In this document: positions 1-11,245 of the stretch, one piece after another
How positions within the stretch are numbered: position 1 is the stretch's first letter
Layout: every line of letters starts with the position of its first letter
Origin: Caballeronia ptereochthonis
GTDB taxonomy: Bacteria; Pseudomonadota; Gammaproteobacteria; Burkholderiales; Burkholderiaceae
Assembly (NCBI RefSeq): GCF_001545075.1
Contig: NZ_FCOB02000014.1
Coordinates: forward strand, 1 to 64,000
DNA length: 64,000 bases
Direction of reading: 5' to 3'
Translations under genes and position numbers: made by a program
Notes under the pieces: generated by a model
The model's database searches: none
Told to the model about the DNA's origin: nothing
What the model saw: only the letters and a program-made list of their open reading frames with translations

Positions 1-1
1 C

Positions 2-73
2 GCCTACGGGTATCGCGACGAGGAATACTTCTTCCTCAAGATCCGCGCCGCGTTCCCCGGAAAAGCTCGATGA
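2..73 (+). CDS. C-terminal end of a transposase-like protein (partial)
   Basis: Only the last 23 codons lie in the window; the frame starting at base 2 reads AYGYRDEEYFFLKIR and ends at a TGA at 71-73. The pattern (small residue, GYRD, then an aromatic-rich stretch ending in LKI) resembles the C-termini of ISL3-type DDE transposases. The rest of the gene is outside the window, so family and intactness cannot be judged. If correct, an insertion element ends just before the conserved yajQ-murB block. Confidence 0.45.
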   Translation, partial: AYGYRDEEYFFLKIRAAFPGKAR

Positions 74-78
74 ACCAT

Positions 79-119
79 AAAAAAGCCGTTCCGGCTTCCG
101 ATCGCCGGAACGGCTTTTT
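79..119. terminator. Bidirectional intrinsic terminator
   Basis: A 13-bp inverted repeat (AAGCCGTTCCGGC at 83-95, its complement at 104-116) is flanked by A-runs on the left and T-runs on the right. It lies between the transposase tail reading right and yajQ reading left, so it can stop both transcripts. Confidence 0.85.
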
Positions 120-140
120 CACATCTGCGGCAGCAAGAAA

Positions 141-626
141 TCAGTCGCGGAAGTTGTTGAAGTCGAGCGGCGTATCCGTGACTTCCTTCTTGAGCAGCGC
201 AATGGCGCCTTGCAGATCGTCACGCTTGGCGCCCTGCACGCGCACCGTATCGCCCTGAATGCTTGCCTGCACCTTGATCTTGCTGTCCTTCACGATCTTG
301 ACGATCTTCTTTGCCAGATCGCCCGACACGCCTTTCTTCACCGTGACGACCTGCTTCAGCTTGTCGCCGCCGATCTTCTCCTGCTTGCCGTAGTCGAGAA
401 AACGCACGTCGACGCCGCGCTTGGCCATCTTGTTCAGCAGAACGTCCTTCACCTGGCCGAGCTTGAAATCGTCGTCGGCGTAGAGCGTGAGTTCGCGCTC
501 CTTCTGCTCGACGCGTGAATCCGAACCCTTGAAGTCGAAGCGCGTCGAGATTTCCTTGTTCGATTGCTCGATTGCGTTCTTCACTTCGATCATGTTTGCT
601 TCGCTGACGACGTCAAACGATGGCAT
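141..626 (-). CDS. yajQ: YajQ family nucleotide-binding protein
   Basis: Small cytoplasmic protein of the YajQ (UPF0234) family, 161 aa, the usual full length. Members bind nucleotides, and some bind cyclic di-GMP and act as effectors of that messenger. The N-terminus [15 protein letters not shown] and the internal [14 protein letters not shown] segment are hallmarks of the family, as is the C-terminal LDFNNFRD end. The start is supported by AAGGAG seven bases before the ATG. The gene is divergent from murB, and the spacer holds candidate -10 elements for both directions. The exact signalling role in this organism cannot be read from the sequence. Confidence 0.95.
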   Translation of the reverse strand: MPSFDVVSEANMIEVKNAIEQSNKEISTRFDFKGSDSRVEQKERELTLYADDDFKLGQVKDVLLNKMAKRGVDVRFLDYGKQEKIGGDKLKQVVTVKKGVSGDLAKKIVKIVKDSKIKVQASIQGDTVRVQGAKRDDLQGAIALLKKEVTDTPLDFNNFRD

Positions 627-684
627 CTGAATTCTCCTTCGTTGAGGCGAGCGCGCGGGCGCGGCTCGCGCAATTTCATGTGTA

Positions 685-690
685 TATAAT
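685..690 (+). promoter_or_regulatory. Candidate -10 element for murB
   Basis: A perfect TATAAT lies in the yajQ-murB divergent spacer about 80 bp before the murB ATG. No convincing -35 hexamer lies 16-18 bp upstream. The complementary strand also carries TATATA-like sequence that could serve yajQ. Seen in sequence only. Confidence 0.35.
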
Positions 691-771
691 TCGATCTCCC
701 GTCATTCTACCGACGCGCCTCCGGTTTCCCCAAGGCCGCGCCGATTCTCCAGCCTCGCCACGCGGTTATTC

Positions 772-1803
772 ATGTCCCACGCATCCCTCGCGCCCGAACT
801 CGTCGCCGACTACTCGCTGCGAACGCACAACACGTTCGGCTTCGACGTGCGCGCGCGTCATGCGATGAAAATTGACAGTGTCGAGGCCGCCGTCGCCATC
901 GCGGCCGACAGGCGCATCGCGAACATGGCGCAACTGGTGCTCGGCGGCGGCAGCAATATCGTGCTGACGCGCGATTTCGACGGCGTCGCGCTGGTCGTCG
1001 GCATCGCGGGGAAACGCGTGATCGGCGAGGACGACGACGCGTGGCTCGTCGAGGCGGGAGCGGGCGAGAACTGGCACGATTTCGTCGCGTGGACGCTCGC
1101 ACAGGGCATGCCGGGGCTCGAAAACCTCGCGCTGATTCCGGGCACGGTCGGCGCGGCGCCGATTCAGAACATCGGCGCATACGGGCTCGAAATGGGCGAG
1201 CGCTTCGAGCGGCTCGGCGCGGTCGAACTCGCCACCGGCGAACGCGTGGAGTTCGATCGCGCCGCATGCGCATTGGGTTATCGCGACAGCTTTTTCAAGC
1301 GGGCTGGACGCGGGCGCTTCATGATCACGTCGGTCGTGTTCCGGTTGCCGAAGGCGTGGACGCCGCGCGCCGAGTACGCGGATGTCGCGCGCGCGCTCGA
1401 AGGCGCCGCGAAGTGCGACGCGCAGGCCATTTTCGACGCGGTCGTCGCCGTTCGTCGCGCCAAGCTGCCCGACTGGACCGTGCTCGGTAACGCGGGCAGC
1501 TTCTTCAAGAATCCGGTCGTGAGCGCGCAAGCGTTCGACGCGCTGCGCGCGCGGGAACCCGGCGTCGTGTCGTATCCGCAAGCCGACGGACGGGTGAAGC
1601 TCGCGGCCGGCTGGCTGATCGACCGATGCGGCTGGAAAGGGCGCGGCATCGGCGGGGCGGCGGTGCACGATCGTCAGGCGCTCGTGCTCGTGAATCGCGG
1701 CGGCGCGACGGGCGCGCAGGTGCTCGAGCTCGCCGGAGCGATCAGGCGCGACGTGCTCGCGCGCTTCGACGTCGAGCTGGAGATGGAGCCGGTCTGCCTC
1801 TGA
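772..1803 (+). CDS. murB: UDP-N-acetylenolpyruvoylglucosamine reductase MurB
   Basis: Cytoplasmic FAD enzyme that reduces UDP-GlcNAc-enolpyruvate to UDP-MurNAc with NADPH, the second committed step of peptidoglycan synthesis. At 343 aa it matches the type I (E. coli-like) enzyme. Visible signatures are the FAD-binding segment [14 protein letters not shown] near residue 60, the [17 protein letters not shown] loop, the AGSFFKNP segment carrying the catalytic serine, and a C-terminal EMEPV glutamate. The ATG at 772 fits the family N-terminus; no strong Shine-Dalgarno precedes it. It faces argG across a shared terminator. Confidence 0.96.
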   Translation: MSHASLAPELVADYSLRTHNTFGFDVRARHAMKIDSVEAAVAIAADRRIANMAQLVLGGGSNIVLTRDFDGVALVVGIAGKRVIGEDDDAWLVEAGAGENWHDFVAWTLAQGMPGLENLALIPGTVGAAPIQNIGAYGLEMGERFERLGAVELATGERVEFDRAACALGYRDSFFKRAGRGRFMITSVVFRLPKAWTPRAEYADVARALEGAAKCDAQAIFDAVVAVRRAKLPDWTVLGNAGSFFKNPVVSAQAFDALRAREPGVVSYPQADGRVKLAAGWLIDRCGWKGRGIGGAAVHDRQALVLVNRGGATGAQVLELAGAIRRDVLARFDVELEMEPVCL

Positions 1804-1825
1804 TTCGAACGCAGGCCGCAAAAAC

Positions 1826-1859
1826 AAAAACCCGCCGAACGGAAGTCCGGCGGGTTTTT
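1826..1859. terminator. Bidirectional terminator between murB and argG
   Basis: CCCGCCGAAC and GTCCGGCGGG form a GC-rich hairpin at 1831-1854, with an A-run to the left and TTTTT to the right. The convergent genes murB and argG end on either side. Confidence 0.85.
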
Positions 1860-1877
1860 CGCTATTGAAGCAGGGAA

Positions 1878-3107
<1,230 letters not shown>

Positions 3108-3265
3108 GGTGAACTCGTGTGCTGAAAAGCCAGGTGCGGCGGTTGTGCGCCGCTTCGCGTCCGCCGGGCGCGCGACGGGCATGAAGTGCGCGGAAAAAAC
3201 ACTATTTTGACATTAAAAGGCCGCGCCTCCGCAAATTTGGAATACGCGGGCTTTCGGGAGCTCGC

Positions 3266-4195
3266 TCAGTGGTTGAGCTTGCCGAGCAGCAGATACTCCA
3301 TCAGCGCCTTCTGCACGTGCAGACGATTCTCCGCCTCGTCCCAGACGACGCTCTGCGGGCCGTCGATGACCTCCGCGCTCACTTCCTCGCCGCGATGCGC
3401 GGGCAGGCAGTGCATGAAGAGCGCATCGGGATTGGCGCGCGCCATCATCTCGGCATCGACGCAATAGTCCGCGAACGCCTTCATGCGCGCCTCGTTCTCG
3501 GCCTCGAAGCCCATGCTGGTCCAGACATCCGTGGTGACGAGATCCGCGCCCGCGCAGGCCTCGTTCGGGTCGTCGAATTCCTCGTAGAAGGGCGCGCTTT
3601 CCTCCGACACCAGCGCGCGATCCAGCTTGTAGCCCGGCGGCGTCGACAGGCGCAGCCTGAAGCCGAGGATCTGCGCGGCCTCGATCCACGTGTAGAGCAT
3701 GTTGTTCGCATCGCCGACCCAGGCGACGGTCTTGCCGTGAATCGGCCCGCGATGCTCGTAGAACGTGAAGATGTCCGCGAGCACCTGGCACGGGTGATAT
3801 TCGTTGGTCAGCCCGTTGATGACCGGCACCCGCGAGCTTTCGGCAAAGCGCCGGATGATGTCCTGCCCGAACGTGCGGATCATGATGATGTCGACCATCC
3901 GCGAGATGACCTGCGCCGAATCCTCGATCGGCTCGCCGCGGCCCAGCTGCGTGTCGCGCGTGTTCATGAACACCGCGTGGCCGCCCAGCTGGAAGATGCC
4001 CGCTTCGAAAGAGAGGCGCGTGCGCGTCGAGCTCTTCTCGAAGATCATCGCGAGCGTACGGTCGTGCAGCGGATGATAGGTCTCGTAATTCTTGAACTTG
4101 CGCTTCAGGATGCGCGCGCGTTCGAGCACGTACTCGTAGTCGTCGAGCGAAAAATCCTTGAACTGGAGATAGTGGCGAATTTTCTTGGCGGTCAT
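3266..4195 (-). CDS. argF: Ornithine carbamoyltransferase
   Basis: Makes citrulline from ornithine and carbamoyl phosphate, just before argG in arginine synthesis. From the start at 4195 the protein is 309 aa, a normal length for anabolic OTCase. Diagnostic motifs are all present: SSTRTR (carbamoyl-phosphate binding), HPCQ, the DVWTSMG ornithine loop and HCLPAHRG. The frame stays open for 46 codons upstream, but that extension is not family-like. Divergent from the DUF3579 gene, as in related Burkholderiaceae. Confidence 0.96.
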   Translation of the reverse strand: MTAKKIRHYLQFKDFSLDDYEYVLERARILKRKFKNYETYHPLHDRTLAMIFEKSSTRTRLSFEAGIFQLGGHAVFMNTRDTQLGRGEPIEDSAQVISRMVDIIMIRTFGQDIIRRFAESSRVPVINGLTNEYHPCQVLADIFTFYEHRGPIHGKTVAWVGDANNMLYTWIEAAQILGFRLRLSTPPGYKLDRALVSEESAPFYEEFDDPNEACAGADLVTTDVWTSMGFEAENEARMKAFADYCVDAEMMARANPDALFMHCLPAHRGEEVSAEVIDGPQSVVWDEAENRLHVQKALMEYLLLGKLNH

Positions 4196-4728
4196 GAAAC
4201 GCAAGCGGCGGCTTCGAACCGGCGCGCTGCGCGTCGCACATATGCGATGGCTCAGGCCCGGACGGCGCCGCCGTCGTGAGTGGTATCGCATTTGAGCATA
4301 AAGGATTTTGCGATGTTTGACGAGGCTGGCCAAAAGGACGACGGTGCGCGTACGAGCCCGGCCGGCGGCCCCGGCATGGCCCGGAGCGATGCGGCGGATG
4401 CTTGTGTGCGCTGCGGAAAGAAGGCCGCTGCTGTATAATTGCGGTCGCTCGTTTCAACAGTTCTGCAACATTAAGCACCGTTTCACGCGCATGGGCGGCG
4501 AAGGATTCGCAAGAGTCCGGTCGGCGTATTGTTGCGCGCCCGGATTACGCGGTGAATGACCCAGTGCTGTCGAGTCCGCCATCCTGTCGCGGGCGCGGAC
4601 GGTCCTTTCATAGGACCGGCTCGCGAAGAACCGCCCTGCGCCCATCGCTGCGCTGGCCCTCGCGGTTCCCGTTTTCCGGGGTGTGCGTTCGCTGGTGCGC
4701 GCCACCGGCCGTCAACAGGTATTGCTAC
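4196..4728. other. Divergent intergenic region argF / DUF3579 gene
   Basis: This 533-bp spacer holds a perfect TATAAT at 4434-4439 reading right, a candidate -10 for the DUF3579 gene. The best -35 at 17 bp spacing (CTGCGG) is poor. Short open frames here have no recognisable content. The length would allow a long leader or a small RNA, but nothing specific is visible. Confidence 0.35.
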
Positions 4729-5064
4729 ATGGCTGAATCATCCCCTACCGAATACTTCATACAAGGCATCACCAAGAGCGGGCGGAAGTTTCGGCCGAGC
4801 GACTGGTCGGAACGCCTGTGCGGTGTGATGTCGGGGTTTGGGCCCAAGGCGAAAGGGCCGAACGCGCGCCTGCAATACTCCATCTACGTTCGTCCGACGA
4901 TGATCGGCGACATCAAGGTCGTGATCGTCGATTCCCGCCTGCGCGATATCGAACCGATGGCTTTCGACTTCGTGCTGAACTTCGCAAAGGACAACGATCT
5001 GGTGGTGACCGAGGCGTGCGAGTTGCCGCCGCATCACGGCACGCAGACTCAGCAGCAGACCTGA
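4729..5064 (+). CDS. DUF3579 domain-containing protein
   Basis: Cytoplasmic protein of 111 aa and unknown function, found beside argF in many betaproteobacteria. The recognisable core is EYFIQGITKSGRKFRPSDW, continuing through a segment with SGFGP and YSIYVRP and ending in acidic and His/Gln-rich residues. There is no signal peptide and no membrane segment. The ATG at 4729 gives the standard N-terminus; the open frame extends upstream without family similarity. The conserved place next to argF suggests, but does not prove, a link to arginine metabolism. Confidence 0.85.
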   Translation: MAESSPTEYFIQGITKSGRKFRPSDWSERLCGVMSGFGPKAKGPNARLQYSIYVRPTMIGDIKVVIVDSRLRDIEPMAFDFVLNFAKDNDLVVTEACELPPHHGTQTQQQT

Positions 5065-5112
5065 AGCGCCGCTGAAGGCGACACGCAAACGAACAGACGC
5101 AGGAACAGACGC

Positions 5113-5140
5113 AAAAAAGCCCGCACGAAGCGGGCTTTTT
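5113..5140. terminator. Bidirectional terminator between DUF3579 gene and rpsT
   Basis: AAAAAAGCCCG and CGGGCTTTTT flank a short ACGAAG loop region, forming an intrinsic terminator that works on both strands. The two flanking genes converge on it. Confidence 0.88.
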
Positions 5141-5226
5141 CATTACTGCGCAGCGGAAACAGGAAGCTGCTTCGACGAGCGCCCGGTCGCGAGGACCAGG
5201 CGGCGCCCGCCCGAAGCGGGCCGGAA

Positions 5227-5505
5227 TTACTGGGCGGCGGGGGCTTGCAGGCCCTTGATGGCTGCAGCCAGGCGGCTCTTGTGGCGAGCGGCCTTGTTCT
5301 TGTGGACGATCTTCTTGTCCGCGATGATGTCCATCGTCTTGACCGACGCCTTGAACACTTCGGCGGCCTTGGCCTGATCGCCGGCTTCGATAGCCTTGCG
5401 AACTGCCTTGATGGCCGTGCGGAACTTCGAGCGCAGCGCCGAGTTGTGCGAGTTGGCTTTGGCGGCCTGACGGGCGCGCTTGCGAGCTTGTGCGGTATTT
5501 GCCAT
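5227..5505 (-). CDS. rpsT: 30S ribosomal protein S20
   Basis: Small-subunit ribosomal protein that binds the 5' and 3' minor domains of 16S rRNA. The 92-aa product is lysine/arginine/alanine rich, beginning [18 protein letters not shown] and carrying the typical [13 protein letters not shown] motif near residue 70. It is a monocistronic gene with its own promoter (5729-5758) and terminator. The leader of about 220 nt is long; S20 is known to autoregulate in E. coli, but no such structure was verified here. Confidence 0.97.
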   Translation of the reverse strand: MANTAQARKRARQAAKANSHNSALRSKFRTAIKAVRKAIEAGDQAKAAEVFKASVKTMDIIADKKIVHKNKAARHKSRLAAAIKGLQAPAAQ

Positions 5506-5728
5506 GACGGTTCCTTATCCTGTTCCTGCTGTTACTTGTCCGGAGCGGGCTTCACCTTCTGGCCCGGCTCGGGGCCGGAAGCGGTGATCGGTGCGCGCTG
5601 CCTTTGATCTGAAATCCCGGGAACGATTGCCCGAGAACCTTTAAAACATCGCCGGCGCGGGGCCGGGAAAGACGCGAAGCGAACTGCTTTCGGCGTGGGT
5701 GCGCCTAACCGGAGCGTCGAAACCCGCG

Positions 5729-5758
5729 ATTATAGCAAGGGAATATGAGACGTGACAA
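5729..5758 (-). promoter_or_regulatory. Candidate sigma70 promoter of rpsT
   Basis: On the minus strand TTGTCA is followed after 18 bp by a perfect TATAAT. It sits about 220 bp upstream of the rpsT start and reads toward it, consistent with strong expression of a ribosomal protein gene. Confidence 0.65.
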
Positions 5759-5882
5759 GCGCGGCGTGGAGCGCGCCAGATTGCGGTCGATTCGAGGCGG
5801 CCGGTCAATATCGGGGGCTTTCCGCCGGCAATGGGCGGCGTCTGGTAGGTGCGCAGCACGCGCCCCGTATAATAAGCGCCCC

Positions 5883-7433
5883 ATGAATCTATTCCGAGCC
5901 CTCCTGACGGTCAGCGGCTTCACGCTGCTGTCGCGCGTGACCGGCCTGATCCGCGAAACGCTGATCGCCCGAGCTTTCGGCGCCAGTCTCTACACCGACG
6001 CGTTTTACGTCGCGTTCCGCATTCCCAACCTGCTGCGGCGTCTGTCCGCGGAAGGCGCGTTCGCGCAGGCGTTCGTGCCGATCCTCGCCGAGTTCAAGAA
6101 CAGCCGAGGTCACGATCCGACCAAGGCGCTCGTCGACGCGATGTCGACCGTGCTCACCTGGGGACTCGTCGTGCTGTCGCTGGTCGGCATGGCCGGCGCG
6201 GGCTGGGTGGTGTTCGCGGTCGCGTCGGGGCTCGAGCACGAAGGAACCGCCTACGGACTTGCCGTCCAGATGACGCGCATCATGTTCCCGTACATCGTCT
6301 TCATCTCGATGACGACGCTTGCCTCCGGCGTGCTCAACACCTACAAGCAGTTTTCGCTGCCCGCGTTCGCACCGGTGTTGCTGAACGTCGCGTTCATCTT
6401 CGCGGCGGTGTTCGTCGCGCCGCATCTCAAGGTGCCGGTGTATGCGCTCGCGTATGCGGTGATCGCGGGCGGCATCCTGCAGTTGCTCGTGCAGCTGCCG
6501 GGGCTGAAGAAGATCGACATGGTGCCGCGCATCGGCCTTTCGTTTACGCGAGCGCTCGCGCATCCGGGCGTGAAGCGCGTGCTCGCGAAGATGGTGCCCG
6601 CGACTTTCGCGGTGTCGGTCGGGCAACTGAGCCTCATCATCAACACGAATATCGCGTCGAACATCGGGCAGGGCGCCGTGTCGTGGATCAATTACGCCGA
6701 CCGGCTGATGGAATTTCCCACCGCGCTGCTCGGCGCGGCGCTCGGCACGATTCTCTTGCCGAGCCTCTCGAAAGCGCATGTCGATGCCGACAACGACGAA
6801 TACTCGGCGCTGCTGGACTGGGGTCTGCGCATCACGTTCCTGCTGGCCGCGCCGAGCGCGATCGCGCTCTTCTTCTTCGCCGAGCCGCTCACCGCAACGC
6901 TCTTTCACTACGGCAAGTTCGACAACCATTCCGTCGTGATGGTGGGCCGTGCGCTGTCGGCGTACGGGATCGGGCTGGTCGGCCTCATCCTCATCAAGAT
7001 TCTCGCGCCCGGCTTCTACGCGAAGCAGGACATCAAGACGCCGGTGAAGATCGCGGTCTTCGTGCTCGTGATGACCCAGGTGAGCAACTACATCTTCGTG
7101 CCGATCTTTTCTCATGCGGGTCTGACGCTTTCGATCGGTCTCGGCGCGCTCGCCAACGCGGCCCTGCTGTTCGCGGGCCTGCGCCGCCGCAAGATCTACC
7201 GTCCGTCGCCGGGCTGGCTGCGCTTCTTCGTGCAGCTGCTCGGCGCGTGCCTGATTCTTGCGGGCACGATGCACTGGGTGGCGATCAGCTTCGACTGGAT
7301 CGGCATGCGCGCGACGCCGTTCGTGCGCATTGCGCTGCTGGGTGCGAGCCTCGTCGTGTTCGCCGCGCTATATTTCGGTATTCTGTCCGCGATGGGCTTC
7401 AAATACGCCTACTTCAAGAGACGAACGCTTTGA
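5883..7433 (+). CDS. murJ: Lipid II flippase MurJ
   Basis: Inner-membrane MOP-superfamily flippase that moves lipid II across the membrane for peptidoglycan assembly. From the start used here it is 516 aa, and hydrophobic segments run along the whole chain as expected for a 14-helix protein. The N-terminus MNLFRALLTVSGFTLLSRVTG with the RETLIARAFGA segment is characteristic. A TATAAT lies only 10 bp before the ATG (5868-5873), too close for a standard leader, so the real promoter is uncertain. The stop overlaps the next start (TGATG), so the downstream gene is probably translationally coupled. Confidence 0.95.
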   Translation: MNLFRALLTVSGFTLLSRVTGLIRETLIARAFGASLYTDAFYVAFRIPNLLRRLSAEGAFAQAFVPILAEFKNSRGHDPTKALVDAMSTVLTWGLVVLSLVGMAGAGWVVFAVASGLEHEGTAYGLAVQMTRIMFPYIVFISMTTLASGVLNTYKQFSLPAFAPVLLNVAFIFAAVFVAPHLKVPVYALAYAVIAGGILQLLVQLPGLKKIDMVPRIGLSFTRALAHPGVKRVLAKMVPATFAVSVGQLSLIINTNIASNIGQGAVSWINYADRLMEFPTALLGAALGTILLPSLSKAHVDADNDEYSALLDWGLRITFLLAAPSAIALFFFAEPLTATLFHYGKFDNHSVVMVGRALSAYGIGLVGLILIKILAPGFYAKQDIKTPVKIAVFVLVMTQVSNYIFVPIFSHAGLTLSIGLGALANAALLFAGLRRRKIYRPSPGWLRFFVQLLGACLILAGTMHWVAISFDWIGMRATPFVRIALLGASLVVFAALYFGILSAMGFKYAYFKRRTL

Positions 7434-8278
7434 TGACGACAACGCGTATCCTCGAATATTTCTCTTCGCTGATGGCGGAAGACGACAGCCTTCCGCTCAC
7501 GGAGGCGGCGTTGTCGCTCGCGCAGGATGCCTATCCCGATCTCGACATGCAGGCGGCGCTCGCGGAGATCGACGAGCTCGTCGTGCGCGCCCGCCGCCGC
7601 ATGCCCGACGATGCGGACGTGAAGCAGAAAGTCGATGCGCTCAATCGTTATTTCTTCCGCGAGCTGGGTTTCTCCAGCAATCTCAACGATTACTACGACC
7701 CCGACAACAGCCATCTGAACGTCGTGCTGCGCCGGCGGCGCGGCATTCCGATCTCGCTCGCGGTGGTCTATCTGGAAATGGCCGAGCAGCTCGGCTTGCC
7801 GGTGCGCGGCGTGTCGTTCCCCGGACATTTCCTGCTGCGCGTCGCGACGCCCGGCCAGGATCTGATGCTCGATCCGACGACCGGTCAGACGCTCTCCGAA
7901 GCGCAGATGGTCGAGATGCTGGAGCCGTACGTGCAGCGCGTGGGCGAATCGATCGGCAGCGCGCTGCGCGTGCTGCTGCAGCCCGCGACGCGGCGCGAGA
8001 TCGTCGCGCGCATGTTGCGCAATCTGAAGGGCATCTACTTGCAGACGGAGCGCTGGCAGCGTCTGCTGGCGGTTCAGCAGCGGCTCGTGATCGCGCTGCC
8101 GAACAGCATCGAGGAAGTGCGCGATCGCGGCTTCGCGTATGCGCGGCTCGATTATCTGCGTCCGGCGCTGGAAGACCTGCAGCGTTATCTCGAAGACCGT
8201 CCGGACGCCGAGGATGCGACGGTCGTCGAAACCGAGCTGCACGAGTTGCGACAGCGCACGCAGCACAACGGCGACTGA
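7433..8278 (+). CDS. SirB1 family protein (transglutaminase-like fold plus TPR-like tail)
   Basis: The 281-aa product belongs to the SirB1/YchA family: an N-terminal transglutaminase-like domain and a C-terminal tetratricopeptide-like region. Visible family segments are LNDYYDPDNSHLNVVLRRR, RRGIPISLAVVYLEMA and the VSFPGHFLLR stretch, with LMLDPTTGQ following. The biochemical role is not established; E. coli homologues sit beside prmC/kdsA. Its start overlaps the murJ stop by one base, so co-expression with murJ is likely. Confidence 0.88.
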   Translation: MTTTRILEYFSSLMAEDDSLPLTEAALSLAQDAYPDLDMQAALAEIDELVVRARRRMPDDADVKQKVDALNRYFFRELGFSSNLNDYYDPDNSHLNVVLRRRRGIPISLAVVYLEMAEQLGLPVRGVSFPGHFLLRVATPGQDLMLDPTTGQTLSEAQMVEMLEPYVQRVGESIGSALRVLLQPATRREIVARMLRNLKGIYLQTERWQRLLAVQQRLVIALPNSIEEVRDRGFAYARLDYLRPALEDLQRYLEDRPDAEDATVVETELHELRQRTQHNGD

Positions 8279-8284
8279 ACGCGG

Positions 8285-8315
8285 ACGGCGGCCTTCGAGA
8301 GAAAGCCGCCGTTTT
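8285..8315. terminator. Bidirectional terminator after SirB1-type gene and SDR gene
   Basis: ACGGCGGC and GCCGCCGT form an 8-bp GC-rich stem followed by TTTT. It sits between two convergent genes. Confidence 0.75.
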
Positions 8316-8328
8316 CACATCCGAAGCG

Positions 8329-9087
8329 TCACTTCGGCTGCATGCGGATCGCGCCGTCGAGGCGGATCACTTCGCCGTTGAGCATCGGGTTGTCGAAGAT
8401 CTGCTTGACGAGCATCGCGTATTCGTCCGGCTTGCCGAGGCGCGACGGGAACGGCACCATCGCGCCGAGCGCGTCCTGCACTTCCTTCGGCATGCCGAGC
8501 AGCATCGGCGTTTCGAAAAGCCCCGGCGCGATCGTCATCACGCGGATGCCGCTCTTGCTCAGGTCGCGCGCGATCGGCAGCGTCATGCCGGCGACGCCGC
8601 TCTTCGACGCCGCGTAGGCCGCCTGGCCGATCTGCCCGTCGTATGCCGCAACCGACGCCGTGTTCACGATCACGCCGCGCTCGCCCGCAGCGTTCGCTTC
8701 GTTCTTCCACATCGCGTTGGCCGCGAGGCGGATCATGTTGAAGGTGCCGATGAGATTCACCGAAATCACCTTCGTGAAGAGATCGAGCGCGTGCGGACCG
8801 TCGCGGCCGACGGTCTTCGCCGCGGGCGCGATGCCCGCGCAGTTCACGAGGCCGCGCAGCGTGCCGAGGCTCAATGCGGCATCGACGGCGCGCTGGCCGT
8901 CGCTTTCCTGGCTCACGTCGCATTTGACGAACGCGCCGGACAGCTCTTTCGCGAGCGCTTCGCCCGCGGCGTCGTTCATGTCGGCGAGCACGACCTTTCC
9001 GCCAAGCGCCGCCACGAGCCGCGCGGTCGCAGCGCCGAGGCCAGATGCGCCGCCGGTGATCAGAAAGACGTTGCCTTGCATCTCCAT
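8329..9087 (-). CDS. SDR family 3-hydroxyacyl-CoA dehydrogenase-like protein
   Basis: Classical short-chain dehydrogenase of 252 aa. The Rossmann cofactor motif TGGASGLG lies at residues 11-18, an acidic residue in LADMND favours NAD over NADP, and NCAGIAP and the catalytic YAASK (with the upstream Ser of NTASVAAY) are present. The sequence resembles type II 3-hydroxyacyl-CoA dehydrogenases (17-beta-HSD10 type), which oxidise 3-hydroxyacyl-CoA. It lies downstream of adk on the same strand but is separated from it by a terminator. The substrate cannot be settled from the sequence. Confidence 0.88.
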   Translation of the reverse strand: MEMQGNVFLITGGASGLGAATARLVAALGGKVVLADMNDAAGEALAKELSGAFVKCDVSQESDGQRAVDAALSLGTLRGLVNCAGIAPAAKTVGRDGPHALDLFTKVISVNLIGTFNMIRLAANAMWKNEANAAGERGVIVNTASVAAYDGQIGQAAYAASKSGVAGMTLPIARDLSKSGIRVMTIAPGLFETPMLLGMPKEVQDALGAMVPFPSRLGKPDEYAMLVKQIFDNPMLNGEVIRLDGAIRMQPK

Positions 9088-9231
9088 GCTTCTTCTCCTT
9101 TATGTGATTCGTGCGTGCGAGGGCAGGGGTGGGTGCCGCTCGCGCCGGTGACTGTCCTCGTGGGATCGCGTCGATTGTAGCGAAGCCGGTGAATGCAGAA
9201 TCGCACATCGCTCATGCGAATTCGCGGGCAC

Positions 9232-9260
9232 AAAAAAACCCGCTCGTCGAGAGCGGGTTT
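9232..9260 (-). terminator. Intrinsic terminator of adk
   Basis: AAACCCGCTC and GAGCGGGTTT form a stem with a short CGTCGA loop. On the minus strand it is followed by a run of seven T, directly after the adk stop at 9286. Confidence 0.85.
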
Positions 9261-9285
9261 CATCGAATGCAAGGCGAAGCGCGCT

Positions 9286-9993
<708 letters not shown>

Positions 9994-10235
9994 TCAATGG
10001 ACATCCGGTGGCTTGGCTCGTGCGGCGTCGACGACAGGGCGCGCGGCCGAAAGGAGACGGCGGGCACCCGCGGACAGCGGCGCAACGTTGAGCGTGGCGC
10101 TGACCGGAAGGCTCGCGCAATCGCTTGATTATGCCACGGCTCTTTACGATCGCGACCGTAATAACGCGGATAGAAAAAGCCACGACCCGCGCCGAATGGG
10201 CGTCCGACGGGTTTACACGGGTTGTGCCGCGGCTT

Positions 10236-11027
10236 TCAGTTCGATCGGGGAAAGAGCGCCTGGACGCGTTCGAGATCGGCGGGCGTATCGACACCCGGCG
10301 GCGGCGCGTCGTGCGTCACGCGCACGGCGATGCGCTCGCCGTGCCACAGCGCGCGCAGTTGCTCGAGCGCTTCGGCGGCTTCGATCGGCGCCTGTGCGAG
10401 GTTCGGGAAGTCGCGCAGGAACTTCGCGCGATAGGCGTAGAGCCCGATGTGGCGCAGCACGTTCTCGGGCACGGAAGGCAGTTTTCCGAGCGCGGCGACG
10501 TCGGGCCAGTGCGGCTGCCAGAGATCGCGTGTCCATGGAATCGGCGCGCGCGAGAAGTAGAGCGCGACGCTCTTCGCATCGAGCACGACTTTGACGACGT
10601 TCGGATTGAATACGTCCGCGGGATCGTGAATCGGATGCGCGGCCGTGGCGATCGCGCATTCGGCGTGCGCAGCCAGGTGCGCGGCGACATCGCGCACGAG
10701 TTGCGGGTCGATGAGCGGCTCGTCGCCCTGCACGTTGACGACGATGGTGTCGTCGCTCCAGCCGAGGCGCGTCGCCACTTCGGCGAGGCGGTCCGTGCCG
10801 GTGGGATGATCGGAGCGCGTCATCATCACTTCGATGCCGTGATCGCGCGCGGCTTCGACCACGCGATCCGAGTCGGTCGCGACGAGCACCTGGCTCGCGC
10901 CCGATTCGCGCGCGCGCTCGGCGACGCGCACGACCATCGGCTTGCCGCCGATATCGGCGAGCGGCTTGTTCGGCAGACGGGTGGACGCGAGGCGCGCGGG
11001 AATGACCGCGATGAACGGAACGGACAT
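10236..11027 (-). CDS. kdsB: 3-deoxy-manno-octulosonate cytidylyltransferase
   Basis: Activates Kdo with CTP to CMP-Kdo for lipopolysaccharide inner-core synthesis. The 263-aa length is normal. The nucleotide-binding N-terminus is [27 protein letters not shown] and the HIGLYAYR segment are diagnostic. It is the last gene of the run lpxK - Trm112 gene - kdsB with only 11 bp to its upstream neighbour, so the three genes form one lipopolysaccharide-linked operon. Confidence 0.96.
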   Translation of the reverse strand: MSVPFIAVIPARLASTRLPNKPLADIGGKPMVVRVAERARESGASQVLVATDSDRVVEAARDHGIEVMMTRSDHPTGTDRLAEVATRLGWSDDTIVVNVQGDEPLIDPQLVRDVAAHLAAHAECAIATAAHPIHDPADVFNPNVVKVVLDAKSVALYFSRAPIPWTRDLWQPHWPDVAALGKLPSVPENVLRHIGLYAYRAKFLRDFPNLAQAPIEAAEALEQLRALWHGERIAVRVTHDAPPPGVDTPADLERVQALFPRSN

Positions 11028-11038
11028 GTCTGATGGAT

Positions 11039-11245
11039 TCAGGCGTCGCCGGCCGGCTTGAGCGGCTCGACGGGGGTGCCTTCGACCGTCTGGCGCGCTT
11101 CGTCGACGAGCATCACGGGGATGCCGTCACGGATCGGATAGGCGAGCTTGTCCGCGCTGCAGACGAGTTCCTGCGCCGCGCGATCGTAACTGAGCGGGCC
11201 TTTGCAGATCGGGCAAACGAGGATTTCAAGCAGACGTGCGTCCAC
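11039..11245 (-). CDS. Trm112 family small zinc-ribbon-like protein
   Basis: 68-aa protein of the Trm112/YcaR family: [17 protein letters not shown] with a CPxC pair, then [17 protein letters not shown]. YcaR-type proteins are thought to be small partners of enzymes; the role is not proven. I chose the GTG at 11245 because GGAG lies seven bases upstream and it gives the canonical VDARLLEIL start; an ATG six codons earlier is possible. The start lies 20 bp inside the 3' end of lpxK, implying translational coupling, and kdsB follows after 11 bp. Confidence 0.9.
   Translation of the reverse strand: MDARLLEILVCPICKGPLSYDRAAQELVCSADKLAYPIRDGIPVMLVDEARQTVEGTPVEPLKPAGDA

Noticed and set aside
766..1827. 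353-codon minus-strand frame overlapping murB
   Set aside because: Antisense of murB with no recognisable domain.
5868..5873. TATAAT ten bases before murJ as a promoter
   Set aside because: Too close to the ATG for a normal leader and without a -35 match; kept only as a remark under murJ.
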